Source: Rhodosorus marinus (Eukaryota > Rhodophyta > Stylonematophyceae > Stylonematales > Stylonemataceae). Taken from it: a stretch of 64,000 bases of DNA. The stretch spans positions 2,232,001-2,296,000 of the forward strand of contig JAMWBK010000004.1 in NCBI GenBank assembly GCA_029953675.1, written 5' to 3'. The notes beneath the pieces are model-generated. The model did no database searches. It saw nothing but the letters and a program-made list of their open reading frames with translations, and had not been told where the DNA came from. This document shows positions 22,979-34,942 of this stretch, one piece after another (the first letter of the stretch is position 1; every line of letters starts with the position of its first letter). The translations under genes and the position numbers were made by a program.

Positions 22979-24985
22979 AATTCGAAAAAAATGGCAACAA
23001 TCTCACAAACCAACCCTAAACCTTCGCCTAAAACGCTCACAACGAGCCCTAACCGCTCATTCGCAAAGTCCCTTCTCTGCGGCTTTTCAGTTTAAAACCC
23101 GAGGAGCGTAGGTATGGCAGGCGGAGGGTCTTTCAACACCTATGCACCCGCCTAATCCTCAAACACATTCACTCCTTCCCCACTACTCAAAGCCAACTCC
23201 CACAAACAATAACACAAGCCCACACCCACCCCCTTCCCTCCGGCAAACCCCACTGCAAAATACCTAGAACCCAAACAAGCCCATCTTCTTTCCCACCAGC
23301 ACCCACCCCACTTCAAGAGTATAAGAACATAACTTCAGGCAACCGACCCTATTCAAACTCAACCTTCCATACGTACTTCTCACCTTCGACTTATCACCTA
23401 CCTCACAAACGTTCCCACAACCTCTTCTCATCCCCGCTACTTTCCTCCCGCTACTTTCCTCCCGCCACCATCCCAGTCATCCATGAACTCTCCACCAGCT
23501 CTTCCCATCCCCAAGAACTGAAAACCGGGAAAATCTACTCAATTCGGGACGCTTTGACTGCAAGCCAAAACGCCAACCGTTTTTCAAACCCACCCCACCA
23601 CACCCTCTGCAGAGTAATTTAATTCTCACCTATATAGTCAAAAAAATAAACACCAACACGCTTTCCTCCTTTTTTTTTCCCCCTTCCCCCCCCTATCAAA
23701 GCTCCTTTTTTCAACCATCAGCACGGACAAAGTAGAAACACGTAAATTCCAACCCTAAAAATTTTACCATACAGCGAGCAGCCCTATATTATTGTATGGA
23801 AAAACCTGAAAATATAAGGATGGATGCATTGCCTATTGCAAAAGAATGGAAGCGAATTCCGGAGAGGGGGGGTGGAGGGGGGGTTGGGAAACTAAGAAAA
23901 AAAAGGAGACGGGTGATCGCAAACACCTTTACGAGAATTTGTCCCCTTGAATTAGTACGAACCGTTAGGCACCCTGAGAACGAATATTTGTACTGTTTAT
24001 TCTGCAACGAACTCTGTTATTTTGTAAATTCAGTGCTTATAGTGTATATTACGATGATAATTACTGTTTGAGTCTAAACCTGGTTGAGTGTACGGGTAAC
24101 AATTTTTTTTTTGGGGGTACGATGGAGAAAGATAAGTTATCCGCAACCCCCTGCGTACCGTTTACGCGACGTTGTTTGATTACATTGATGTTGAGTGGCA
24201 TCCGTTGTGTGAAGCCAAAATTGCTTGTTTTCGCATAATCGCTTCCAGCATGTACTAAAAATCAATAGATTATTGAATACCTAGACCACCAATGGTTAAT
24301 CAGCGATCATCTTTAGGAATCACAGAAAAGCGCATTTTTTTTCTTTTTAGGGGGGAGTGGCAGTAAACAGGAGTAATCTACATTGTACCATCTATCTCAA
24401 GGATTTTTGAAATCCGTTTTCCAGCCCTCAGCCCATCGGCCTCTATTCTGTACTCAACAGAGAATTTTGATGAAAACCACCCCGTTTCCCGCCCATTTCC
24501 TTTTCAGTATTAGCTCCCCCCCCTTTTCAGATTATCTCCTCCATCTTGTGCATCTAAAAATAAAAGAATAACGGAAGAAATATAGATGATATGGCGAATG
24601 CATTCGAATTCATAACCGAGCTAACCCCCCCCCCTCTTTCACCCTGGTGGGTCATCGAACTCGACACCCCTTTCAACACAGAGCAGAAAAAAAAAAAGAG
24701 GGACAACTGACTACAACAAACATAGGTTTAATACTGACGTAAGGCGCGCTCTTCAAGAACTTCTTCGTTTCTCCGTTTGCATAACAAAATAAACGATGTA
24801 TATCGGTTACTACATGCTTAAATATTTCAAGTTTTCAACATGAGTGTATTGTGTTGATTTATATAATTCAAGCAAAATTCAACCGACACCAGAACGGACC
24901 TCCTAGAGCGATAGGATTCGGATAAGCCTCTCAGTCAAAGCCATGCCCTAAAGGCCGCTCTCAATCAAACCAACGGAGGGGCTAA
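22979..24985. other. Upstream region of HMGR, no gene seen
   Basis: The + strand is strongly C-rich from about 23100 to 23700, i.e. G-rich on the HMGR coding strand. It is followed by T/A runs and an AT-rich block to 24900. The short frames are unsupported. Confidence 0.4.
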
Positions 24986-24989
24986 TCTC

Positions 24990-25460
24990 AAACAAATCAT
25001 CTCAAAGATCTAACAATCGGCCAGCTGAACATGAAGTATCCCATCGCCGTTAAACATGACTGCGGTTGCTGATGCTCCCAATCAAGTCATCTCAACGCCC
25101 TTTCCATCAACCAATGCCTACTGATACGAGTGAAGTTAGTCAGTCACTGGTGAGTAAATGTTCTCACTGCCGTGAAACACAACTACTAAGCTTGTGTGCT
25201 CTCGAATCAAGTCATCTCAGGGCTCTGTCAATCAGCAGTATCTACTGACCCGAGTAAAGTCAGTCAGTACTGTTGAGTAAATACACTTATTGCCTTGAAA
25301 CATAACTGAGGGCTTTTGCTGGTGGACCTTAATCCAGTCCTCTCAAAGCCCTCCCAACCAGGCAATATCTACTGACCCGAGAAATGTCAGTGAGAACTAC
25401 TAGTATGAGTAGATGCGCTCACTGCCCGGAAACACAACTAGTTACTGATTTACTAAATCT
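24990..25460. repeat. Tandem array of ~125-bp units
   Basis: Three clear units start at 25080, 25205 and 25331 (steps of 125 and 126 bp), each opening with AATC(A/C)AGTC(A/C)TCTCA, then TATCTACTGA(C/T), GTCAGT, GAGTA(A/G)AT and ending (C/T)ACTGCC(G/T)GAAACACAACT or a close variant. A degenerate fourth unit lies upstream from about 24990. No coding capacity is shared between units. Function is unknown; it could be a minisatellite. Confidence 0.85.
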
Positions 25461-26294
25461 CAGGTTCCAGCAACAGTTCCCCCAACAGCAGAGGCAAAAA
25501 ATACAAATCGGACTATTTTTGATGAAAACAATGCATCTCGACGAGGACGATGGAAACAAACAGGCATCATGCAGTTTTGTCTGGAGGAATTTATTCTTAA
25601 AAACAACAAAAGCGGGCATTTTTTATTTTCTTAATAGACGAGTACACTTTTAAGTACTAACCGTGCTCGGGATTTGGGGTTGTAGAATGATTTGTTTGAA
25701 ACTGTGCAGATTAAATGACTCAGGTGCGACTTGGCGATTTTTCTTGAATTGCGTACATTCTAGATAAACCTGGAAGCCGGTGAGTTTCCTGGTTGAATTT
25801 GTTTCTTTTTTTTTTGGTTTGCAGTAGATTCGTGGAAACCGGAGTTGAATTTGGACATTTGAAGCGGTTGGGATGGACTTCAGCCGCGGAAAGGGGTAAT
25901 CCATGAGCTCGATATTTTTTTTGTCGTCATGCCATTGGTGAACAATTGAGCTTCAAGTCCCCTCCGGCGGTGGATGGATTCAGTGTAGTTCCTGACAGTA
26001 ACTATTTAAGGTGTCGGAATTCATGTCTCTGCGACTTAAGCTTCGATTGTCCTGTCCGAGACCTTTGGTCCTATCCAACGGTAGCAACAAAGGAAGAGAT
26101 CTTTGATACCGATCTTAGATCATGCTCTTCCCTCCACTTCGGGAATGTTGGATGTTCGTATAGGACACGCTTCAAGATCCTGTTTATTCTTTACATCTAG
26201 CCCCCAAAAGCGCGCGAATCGATCCAGTCCCCATCTTCATCAGGAGGGGGAGCTTTCCGCTAGGTTATCCGCATAAGCTACACCAAAATCAGTC
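25461..26294. other. Intergenic, no supported gene
   Basis: Short frames only. A + strand frame at 25946-26200 (84 codons, no clear start context) shows no family features. Confidence 0.35.
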
Positions 26295-26468
26295 TCAGTC
26301 AAGCCTGTACACAGTGTTGAAATTGTCAAAAGATGGAGGCGACTCCGGCTGATTCTCAGCTATGAAAAGAGCAGGTCCTCTCGCTTCTCGTTCGTCTACT
26401 GCCAACTCCTCACGGGTCCGGAATTCGCTCCGGGCGTGAATTTTGCTTATCTCCCAGATGCTTAGCAT
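26295..26468 (-). CDS. Small acidic protein or terminal exon (tentative)
   Basis: 57 codons from ATG 26468, beginning MLSIWEISKIHARSEF and continuing Glu/Arg-rich (REELAVDEREARGPALF) to NFNTVYRLD. The frame is open further upstream with a hydrophobic stretch (LFVCIFKRVLGV), so this may be the last exon of a small membrane protein. It lies 86 bases downstream of the LTO1 stop on the same strand. No family recognised. Confidence 0.3.
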   Translation of the reverse strand: MLSIWEISKIHARSEFRTREELAVDEREARGPALFIAENQPESPPSFDNFNTVYRLD

Positions 26469-26553
26469 GACTCCCAACACCCGCTTGAATATACAAACAA
26501 ATAGCCATGCTCAAGGGAGCGGTGACGCCTGTCGAAACGTGCAAACATGGACC

Positions 26554-27926
26554 TCACGAAGCCTGTTTTTCCATTTCGTCAATTTCCTTCAACAGATCCG
26601 CATAAGGATCATTAGCCTTCCCGCCTGTTCTCAAGATTTCATCAAAATCTTGCATGGACTGTTCTCCAAAGAACATCTTTCCATCGATCTCCCACGCAGG
26701 GTAGCCCTGTTTTCGTGAGCGGAAAATCGAAGCAGGAGCGCAAAAGTCCTTGTCAGTGAAAGATCTCATCCAGCGTCTGCTGGTGACTGAAACGTACGGC
26801 TATTTTTTTCTCTTTGCATAATGCAGACTGTGAATTCCTTCCGCGCTCCGAGCACTCAACATAATCAATCTTCTCCATGGCTTCCTTGCCTAGCATTTGC
26901 TTTTGTCCAAAGCAGTGACTGCACCAAAATGCTCCGTACATCTTGGTATGCTTTGACTCAAGCCTATCCGCAATTCCCTATTAGTGGAAGTAGTAACGTG
27001 CACAGGAGAGCCATCAGCAGCTGTAGCTGTGCAACAGTACAACAGAAACTACAAAATGTACAACCCTTACCAACGCCTCTGCAGACGAGATCGTGGTTAT
27101 TGCAGGAGGATCGCGAATGGTGGAAGCGTCCAAAACTCCACCTGGAGTTGTGACGAAAATTCCAGCAGCGCCGGCTAGTGTTACGAGCGCTGTTGTTACT
27201 GCGGTCTTCCATCTCGTCGCAAAGGACGAAAGTACTAGGAAGCCCATACTGCCGCTCAAAGCAGCGCTGAAGAAACACCACGGGCACCATCCTTGAATGA
27301 CCCCAACTAGGACAAACATGAGATATGTTGAAAACGATGTCATAGCCGAGGCAAGCGTCACCAGGAGTCCACGAGTAGCTTTCTCTCTTGCCTCCGTATC
27401 TAGCACGAGAAGACCAGCTTCATAGTTAGCCCCCTGATATTTTTTGGACTGGTTTCTTCTCTTATCAGATCTCACCGTTTTTGCTACTTGCGAGCAACGG
27501 ATACACGCCAAGGCCAAGAGCTGCCGCGTAGCCTCCCATCCCAAAAAGCGTCAGCGGTATACCAAATACAGATGAGTACGGACCATCGAGCACTTCAAGG
27601 CACCCGGCAGTGGAGCAGAGCGATGCCATCCCCCCGCCGAAAATCTTCTTGTACGTTAACAACGCGGTTTCCACAAGCCCGGCGCAAGAAAGACCGATCA
27701 GGATCTTCCTCGGGAGCTCGTGAAGGCCAGATTCCTGTGGCACCACCGAGCCCTCAGACGACTCCGGTCCAGACTCGCACATCCTCAGACGCCCAAAACC
27801 TACTCTTCTACATCTCGTAACACGGACACCACTACGGCGACACCTTGCACTCTCTCCCACAAAACCACTCAACCTTACCACGCCCAAACCATTTACACAG
27901 AAACCTATCCCGCTCTCTAATCCCAT
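26554..27926 (-). CDS. LTO1: Plastid thiol oxidase: VKOR domain fused to thioredoxin (LTO1-type)
   Basis: Four exons: 27476-27926, 27071-27417, 26798-26956, 26554-26706; 369 residues. In plants LTO1 sits in the thylakoid membrane and forms disulfides in lumenal proteins such as PsbO, using quinone. The first about 70 residues are Arg/Ser/Gly-rich, like a transit peptide. The VKOR domain has the loop pair in SLCSTAGC (C104, C109) and the redox pair WCPWC (C195, C198), surrounded by four or five helices. The C-terminal thioredoxin-like domain has YGAFWCSHC (C278, C281) and GYPAWEIDGK (cis-Pro region). Exon 2 uses an acceptor just after a consensus branch site (CTAAC). The upstream ATG alternatives are non-ATG codons, so 27926 is chosen. 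Confidence 0.93.
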
Positions 27927-29427
27927 CTTACCTTCCGGAAACCTCTCAATCAAACGCAAACAAATCTCAAACAATCCAACCCACCAAAAAGTGCTCTCGC
28001 TCCTTCTGACCTAGAAAACTCAGCACCACCTCCCCCAACCCCGCAGAAGAACCGAAGATTTTCCAGTCGTCGCAAATCGAAATCCTTTTTAAAACTCCTT
28101 CATAAACTCACGGATCCTCCTCGATACCTCCAGTCCACATGCACCCAAAGCTTCCCTTCTCACCTGCAGAAAAATCCGAAATATCTTCCCCCGCTCTACG
28201 CATCCAATCCTTCAAACAGCTCCAAATATCTTTCTTCACGACCCTTTATGTCGAGATGTGGAACAACAGTCAACCACTCCCGACCAAACCCAAAACCTTT
28301 TCCCCGCGAGGAAAACGCTCCCCGAACTTCACGAAAATTGCCCAAGACCTCTTCACGCTGAGATCCTCAGTTCACAAGCTCCAACCCTTCGACCCCTCGA
28401 ACCCCCTCTTTCCCTCACCTGCGCGAGAGGAAGATTGTATCTGTTGAGAAATCGCCGTCAGAAGTGTCCCAAATCCAAATCCCTTCTTCTTGCCAACAGA
28501 AAAATCGTTTCCTTCACAACAACAACTCTTCTTCGAAGAGATCTCTTCTGTACAGCCACACCAAAACTTTGCCTTTGCAAAGCTGCGCCTCCATCGTGGA
28601 AGCAAGAGAAATCTCATTTTCTGTTAGAAAGCCTGTTTTTTTCCCCCGACCGAAATTCGTGACTAAAACAACCAAAAAAGAAGAATCCCTTTCAACATGA
28701 TAACCCCGTCTTCTTTATCACAAAACTTTTTCGCCCAGCCGCTGAGAACTCTTGTCACGTTCCAGTGTGGGACACACGTATGGGACAGCATGTCCCAGTT
28801 GAATTGAGGGGTATATTGGTCTGAATTTCGACTATGTTACTCTGAGTCATGCTCTAGAGCTTCTGAGCAGGGAGTAGGACCCAGAGTGAGATGTAACTGG
28901 CGCTGATCTGGTCTTCGAATGGGGGAAGATGCTCCATGAGGAGATATGTACCGGTTCATCAGATGGGTGTGTGGAATCTTGTGACAGTGTTGATGATAGA
29001 GGTGTCATCTGAAGAAGAGTGAAATCACAACAGGGCACTTTGTACTTCTCTCCGAGGCTGAACGCCTGGCGGGAGCTCGAGGATCGAAATCTGTGATCGG
29101 TGGGAAGCGATGGCACGGTATGAAGGAGTTCTGTTCATTGGGGAAGAACACGATGATTGTGTCGCCGGCGCGAGTGGAGAATTTGCTCATATCAGACTGC
29201 AGCTCTGTCCTCGACAAAGTATCCAACCCAAAATCAGAACAGTGCTTCAGGCTTGGGGTGCCGTCAAGAAACGGTTCTCGAACCTGAGCAGCAACCTCGT
29301 CGAGCTGTGCTTGTTGCGCAGTCCACTCGCTGCCAGCCGTTTATGCTATTAGTACACTTTACATTTGGGCTTGAGCTAGAGAGAAAACATATTTGGTACA
29401 GTTCAATAGGGCCGATCTCGTCGGTTT
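27927..29427. other. Region between LTO1 and BCS1, no firm gene
   Basis: C-rich on + just upstream of LTO1 (about 28030). At 29005-29329 (-) 107 codons are open (AQLDEVAAQVREPFLDG..., AGDTIIVFFPNEQNSFIPC), preceded by a plausible acceptor (GGCTGGCAG), but the only in-frame ATG is at 29190 and the opposite strand is also open, so it is left uncalled. A possible orphan exon. Confidence 0.3.
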
Positions 29428-30831
29428 TCACGAGACTGCTGTCTTCTTGGCCAGAGCCGCAGTATCGTCGCCTCCTGTAGAGGTGTGCTCCTTCTCATCG
29501 GATGCCCCCTGCTTCAGTGACTGCGCCTCCTCAACGGCATGGCTCTTCAGTGCGTCCCTAAATCTTGGCGCATATTTGACAGCACCTGGAGGAGACTTTT
29601 TGTACAGCATGAGGTAACCTTGGAGCTGGGCCATGCTCGCCAAAGGCTCAGAGCCCATGATTTTTCCAAACTCGGCCGCGAGTTGGGTTTCGTTGTCGAA
29701 GAACTTGAGGAAGAGGTTCCTCGCTTGGTCCTCACTAGCTTGGCCGATGTACTCAATGACATCCACTCTTCCGGGTCTCATGAGGGCGGGATCAAGCAAC
29801 TCTATATGATTCGTCGTCATGAATACCAGTCTTCTCTCGGTGCTTGCTGCGCCGTCGAGCATGTTCAATAGACCGGAGAAGGAAACGGACTGACTATACC
29901 GCTCTACTCTCGGATCTCGTTTCACAAACGCCGCATCGATATCTTCTAAAAGGACAATCGAATGGGGAGGAAGCACTGCCATAAGATGGTTGAGTCGGTC
30001 ATCCGTCAGGCCCTTGTCATTGAGGTTGAGAATACAGACGTTGTACTCCAAATGTCCCGCCAGAGCCATGATGAAGGAGGTCTTTCCACAACCAGGTGGC
30101 CCATGGAGCAAGTACCCACGCCGGAATGGAATACCCCTATCGACATACCATTTTGCGCTTGATGAAAACTCCGTGACGTCGTCGACGAGCTTCTGGGCAG
30201 TGGTTCCAGCCAACATTACAGAATTCAGAGGCCGCCTCCTCCGCGGATTCCCAAATACTTTCCACTCCGTCATCAGGGCGGTGTAGATGACTGTCTTTCC
30301 GGCTTCTTGCTTGAGGGACATCTGCTTGGCCTCGTTCAACAGCTCCCCGAAGAGATGACGGTTCCGATTTCTCGTCGTGAGTACGACTGATTCCCATGGA
30401 GATCCGCTGGTCAAATCAACCATCTCCTTCTCCCTGGCGCGTGTTACCTTGAACCAGGCTCCTCTGTAGGACAAGAAGTGAGCTCCTACTGCTGGAACGT
30501 ACGTGAACTCTGTCTCTACTCTTCCGTTCTCAAAGCTCCTAAACTTCGTCTCGAGACTCAGATGCCGCGAATTGCCCCCTCGATCCCGAATCCACTGCAG
30601 GATCCACTTGTAGCCAGGATCTTTGGAGGTAACCTCCAGGGTCGCGAATGCCCTTCTCTGGACCTCAGCAAAAACTTTGCCTCCCGCATTCCTAGCCAGC
30701 GCCAAGCCAGTTCCCATCAACATCAGCCCAAAACCAGCGTGAAAGAGAGGGTTTCCACCTAAACCACCAGAGGCAGCCGCGCCCATCCCTCCCGATTCAC
30801 TCCCCATCGCCATTCCTCCCAACCCGACCAT
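29428..30831 (-). CDS. BCS1: Mitochondrial AAA chaperone BCS1
   Basis: 467 residues in one exon, the only long intronless gene here. BCS1 is an AAA ATPase of the mitochondrial inner membrane that moves the folded Rieske iron-sulfur protein across the membrane into complex III. The N-terminus is Gly/Ala/Met-rich with one hydrophobic helix (about 30-46), then the BCS1-specific domain (about 60-215) with its basic RNRNRHLF patch. The AAA module shows Walker A HGPPGCGKTS (243-252), Walker B SIVLLEDID (291-299), sensor FMTTNHIELLDPALMRPGR with the arginine finger, and a C-terminal helical lid. The C-terminal about 35 residues are acidic and poorly conserved. ATG 30831 is the first in frame. Confidence 0.95.
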   Translation of the reverse strand: MVGLGGMAMGSESGGMGAAASGGLGGNPLFHAGFGLMLMGTGLALARNAGGKVFAEVQRRAFATLEVTSKDPGYKWILQWIRDRGGNSRHLSLETKFRSFENGRVETEFTYVPAVGAHFLSYRGAWFKVTRAREKEMVDLTSGSPWESVVLTTRNRNRHLFGELLNEAKQMSLKQEAGKTVIYTALMTEWKVFGNPRRRRPLNSVMLAGTTAQKLVDDVTEFSSSAKWYVDRGIPFRRGYLLHGPPGCGKTSFIMALAGHLEYNVCILNLNDKGLTDDRLNHLMAVLPPHSIVLLEDIDAAFVKRDPRVERYSQSVSFSGLLNMLDGAASTERRLVFMTTNHIELLDPALMRPGRVDVIEYIGQASEDQARNLFLKFFDNETQLAAEFGKIMGSEPLASMAQLQGYLMLYKKSPPGAVKYAPRFRDALKSHAVEEAQSLKQGASDEKEHTSTGGDDTAALAKKTAVS

Positions 30832-31801
30832 CCGAACTTACCCAAACCAGCTGGTCAAACTCGGTACACCCAGAGGAAACACATTATCAACTGCGAGAAC
30901 ACCAGACCTAAGATCTGAGCAGCTCCTCCCACCCTTTACAAGTCCGAGTTATCTCAACACAACCTAAAGTCAGTGTTCAAGCATACAAGGCCGATCGCGA
31001 CGAGCATTTTGTTCCGAGCTAGCCATCGATCCCCATCACTGTCGTAGTGACTTGCCCAGCTCTGGGGACCTCAAGGCCTTCTCAGAAGCGAGTAGAGCGG
31101 AGGGGCGTTCAGGAGGCTTTGCAACAATACAAAGTGTATGATTGAGGAATAAGCGTTTCGTGCTTTTCAATCCTGCGCTGTTTTTGATGGCCTGACACTG
31201 GTCAGGCTTCCCCAAAAAGTCCCCAATCAAGAATACGGCAAAACCCCGTCTTGGGTTCTCCCAGAACAACAAAGTTCGTTGTTCTCTTGCAGATCTTTCC
31301 GAAATTTTTGGTCAAAGGCAGACTGTGATCGATAAAAGCACATGTTTCCAACACCAAACACGTTCGTCACAACGTTGCTTCACAGCGTGGCCCTTCTACA
31401 CGGGCCGCCGGTCAATCTACATGAATCTAATTGTCACCAAAAACTTCAATCTTCTACAAGATAATATCTAATAATTATTATCTATTTTAAATAGAAAATT
31501 TTGTTTTGACTGAAAATATAGATGACAGTTATAGATAACTTTGCTGAACAGGTTCGGTGACGCTCTTCTTGGGGAAGCTGGTGAGAAGATATCTCTTCAG
31601 CGCGATTGAGACCCCAGCATCGTGCCCTGCGTGTTTGTCTCTATACATATAGCTTTATAGCTTTTTTGGTATGAAACTGAGGACCTTTCCAAGCGTTCGT
31701 TTGTATGAACGAAGCTTGGCAAAGTTTTTTGCTTGAAGGATAGCTTTGCTTCGGAGTCACTTTGTTCGGCAGTCCGCCCGCAGGAGGGTAGTGGTGAGGT
31801 T
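30832..31801. other. Divergent promoter region between BCS1 and ODR4
   Basis: About 970 bases between divergent genes. AT-rich core at about 31440-31540. No gene or clear element recognised. Confidence 0.4.
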
Positions 31802-33177
31802 ATGGGACGCAAGTTGCTCGTTGAGGAGCAGATTTTCCAAGAGCAAGGGCGTGGAGTTCTTATTGGACACTATGCGTCGAACTGGGTTGCGATTGGCGCG
31901 GTGAAAACTCCACAAGAACCTGAGGGGTCACCTCTTGGAGGGGATCAATGGAGCGTAGAACATTCCCAGCAGGTGGAGGAGGCTCTGCCGGGAGGACTTT
32001 GTGCGATTGGAGTATTCTCGCTCTCTAGAATCGAATCAGATGCCAGGCTGATTGCGTTCGCAAGAGGAGCTTGCAGATCGGTACCAGAGCCTGTCATAAT
32101 ATCAAGGACTTGTAGGCCTCGATCAATCGTTCACTAGATGCTGGTTCTTCTTCGCTTCGTTTGCTGAACCTCTGCTTGTGTATCCTGCACTAGCCCAGGG
32201 CAGTACTCGCTTCGTGTGCGTAGGAGAGAATGGTGTTATGACTAGAATAGATCAGCAAACAATCAGCAACGTCTTGGATACGTTTGTACGAGTGAACGCA
32301 ACTACGAGAGTATCGATGATTGCCGATTCTTTTGATGCCTTGATCGATGTCGTGTCCAAGGCATACGAAGACTCTCCAGCAGCTTTGATGGACGGAAAGA
32401 AGATCTTCTCTGGGATTTCCACCACTTGGACCAATTCCGACTTGCGCCTGCTTCTCCCGAGCAAGTCCGTTGGCACGAGGAGGTACGTCGATTAGCCGAA
32501 AAACAGTGCTGACGAAGCAGCAGCATTGGAGGCCTCGGACTGAAGCGTTCCACTCCGCAAAAACCAGGAACGTCTCGAACGAATTCTGCAATGTCAACGG
32601 GGTGGTGGCACTGAACTGTGTAGTAGCAAATGCGTGTTCAGCAGACGATCTTACCAAAGCCCTGAAGGAAGATCTCAGGAGGTCACTGATCACAAGACTA
32701 GACCGCACGGTCTCGGAAGAGTCTGCAAAGGATGAACAGTCCGGCTATTTAGCGGCAAGATGCACAGGACCCTTGGATGGTCTCGACGTTCCGATCTCCG
32801 AGTATCTGTCACCTTACGACGAACTGGAAGACGTTGCAGACCGAATCGAGTTTCTCTTTTCACGACGAGTAGCCAATGGCGGGATGAAAATGATGGAACG
32901 GTAATCTTGCCCTCATCTCCCACGCGGTGTTGGAGCTGCTCGTAAAAGAACTAACTCTCATCAGTACATTGAAACACTCAGGCGGGAACTAGCCAAATTC
33001 ACAGCTGAAGGAGCTGCGGATGGAGCCGAGCGGAGCGTCCGATCTCAGAACCCACATTTGCCCAGTAAGGTCAGCTCCTCGGCTCCTCGAGCGGGGCTCT
33101 CAACTCCACTTCTTGCTGTTTCCCTTGTACTGATCGTTGTTGGAGTCGCGATCGCCTATGTTATCTCACGAAGTTGA
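31802..33177 (+). CDS. ODR4: ODR4 homologue, ER tail-anchored protein
   Basis: Four exons: 31802-32080, 32199-32482, 32532-32900, 32982-33177; 375 residues. ODR4 is an ER membrane protein first known for odorant-receptor trafficking in worms; in animals it anchors the UFM1 protease UFSP2 at the ER. The N-terminus MGRKLLVEEQ and RGVLIGHYASNWVAIGAVKTP followed by SQQVEEALPGGLCAIGVF match the family's start closely. The middle block VNGVVALNCVVANACSADD and the LDVPISEYLSPYDELED segment are in family order. The last exon, which has no ATG, ends in a single hydrophobic helix (about 354-372, LAVSLVLIVVGVAIAYVI) and a three-residue tail. The exon 3/4 join (GAACG|GTAATC ... CACTCAG|G) keeps the frame; other joins are possible. 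Confidence 0.85.
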
Positions 33178-34181
33178 CATCGCGCTTCACTCAAATGTAC
33201 ACTGCTGAACAACGCTAACCCAGTGCTCTCTGCTCTACAGCAGAAGCACTACCCAAACCCCCCCGCCACCCCCCCCTCTTCTAAAAAGAACCTCGACTGG
33301 AATTTTCCAATGCAATTTATTCTATCAATCACAAAAAATTACCAACCATTCAAATCCGAGCATTGATTCTTAGTACATCATTATTGGTTATTGTGACCCT
33401 GAGAAATAAATAATTCATACACCAAAACGGGGTATCTACTTAATTTCTTTTTAATTAATTATTCTCGGGGACAAGTACAATCCTTTTACAGATCAATTAC
33501 AACCCCGAGCTGACAAAAAAAGAAGAAAAAAATACAGATTGTATAGTACCAAATTTTACGGAAAACGACGAGCTTTCACACGTGGACTTAAAGTTCCTTT
33601 CCGTACTATTGTTCTGAAGAAATAATTTTTAGGGAAATTTCATTGACCGCCAATGAACTTGTAGGATATCCTAAAAAAAAGGGAGAAAACATGACGAGAT
33701 TGCGCAATCTATTCGTAACATTATCCAATAGATATTGACCTATTTATAGAAGTGATTGCGCAATGCTTTAAAATAGATTGAACTTGTTGCGTTCCTTAAA
33801 AGAATGCGGTTTCGATTGATGTTGTGACTTCCCCGTTCCCCCCCGTCTTTTATTAATAATAATGTATCGTGAATTGGCAAAAAGTGGGGACGGTGACAAA
33901 CGGTGAATGAAAGGGGAGATTTGTACTTATATAGAGTGTTTTGGAGGGAGAGAGAGGAGACGGGGGTTGGTTGGGTATATATTGGAGGCAGGAGGAGTGC
34001 TTGGGAGCGTTTTGGGATGTGACTGGGATAGATGCCTGCGGTGTGTGTCTTAGAAAGAAGGGGGAAGTGGGTTTGGTGAGGTGTTGGTTGTGTTTTTGCA
34101 GGGCGTGTTTTCGGTTTGGAGGGTTAGGAGGCTGTGTTTTTGATTTTGGCTTTTTGAAGGGGGCGGGGGGGGCTCTTAGAT
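33178..34181. other. Intergenic, AT-rich then G-rich
   Basis: AT-rich from about 33300 to 33800, then purine/G-rich from 33900, with a G-run at about 34159-34171 ending ten bases before the next ATG. No gene seen. Confidence 0.4.
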
Positions 34182-34942
34182 ATGTTGGAAAGTAGCGGTA
34201 TGCCGGTGGAGAGTGTCAACGCGAGTGGGGTTGGGAAGTTGGAGGTTGGAGGGCCTGATCGCAAAGGGTTTGGGTTTAGCAAGGATAGTTGTGGTACGGT
34301 TCTTGGCTCCACCGTGTCTGGTATGTTTTGGTTCACTGGTGCTGACTTTTTTTTTGGTTGTGTTTAGTCACGTTTTTGGATTGGGACGATACACTGTTCG
34401 CGTCGTCGCATATTTCGACGCTTCTAAAGGATAGCGAAGACTTGGATGGAGAAGTAGAGGAGGGATTACAGTCACTTCAGCTTGCGGTTATTGGTCTGCT
34501 GAAAGTAGCTTCGAAAACGTCTCGTGTCTTCATTGTCACGAACGCGAACCTCGTGTGGGTGAACGAGGTGCTGGAGAGATGGATGCCAAAAGTAGCAACG
34601 TACATGCATCGGAACTCAATTCGTGTTCTCTCTTCAAGAGACTTCCATGAAGTAACACATCCAGGGTCGCCGCTTCTGTGGAAACTCCGTGCTTTCAAGG
34701 ATGTCCTTGCGATTTTGAAGTACACGAGCGGGAAGGCTGACAACATTATCGTTGTGGGTGATGGGCTTGAAGAGAAGGAGGCTGCCAGTCAATTGTCTCA
34801 ATCGGAACGTGACTGTATTGTGAAGATGATTGGAATTCCGAAGTCCTTGAGTATAGAATCTTTAGTTCGGCAGCTAGCGCTGCTCACTATGTCCTTTAGG
34901 GGCATATGGGCTTCTCGAACGTGCATGAGCATTGATTTATAG
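34182..34942 (+). CDS. HAD-superfamily-like protein
   Basis: Two exons, 34182-34320 and 34368-34942; 237 residues. Motif I of haloacid dehalogenase-type phosphohydrolases is present as TFLDWDDTLF (D51-x-D53), motif II as FIVTNAN, and the distal acidic motif as IIVVGDGLEEKEAA, so the fold and a phosphatase-type active site are likely. The FLDWDDT form recurs in uncharacterised HAD proteins of algae and protists. The N-terminal 45 residues are Gly/Ser-rich and variable. The substrate is unknown. The ATG follows a G-run by ten bases. Confidence 0.8.
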
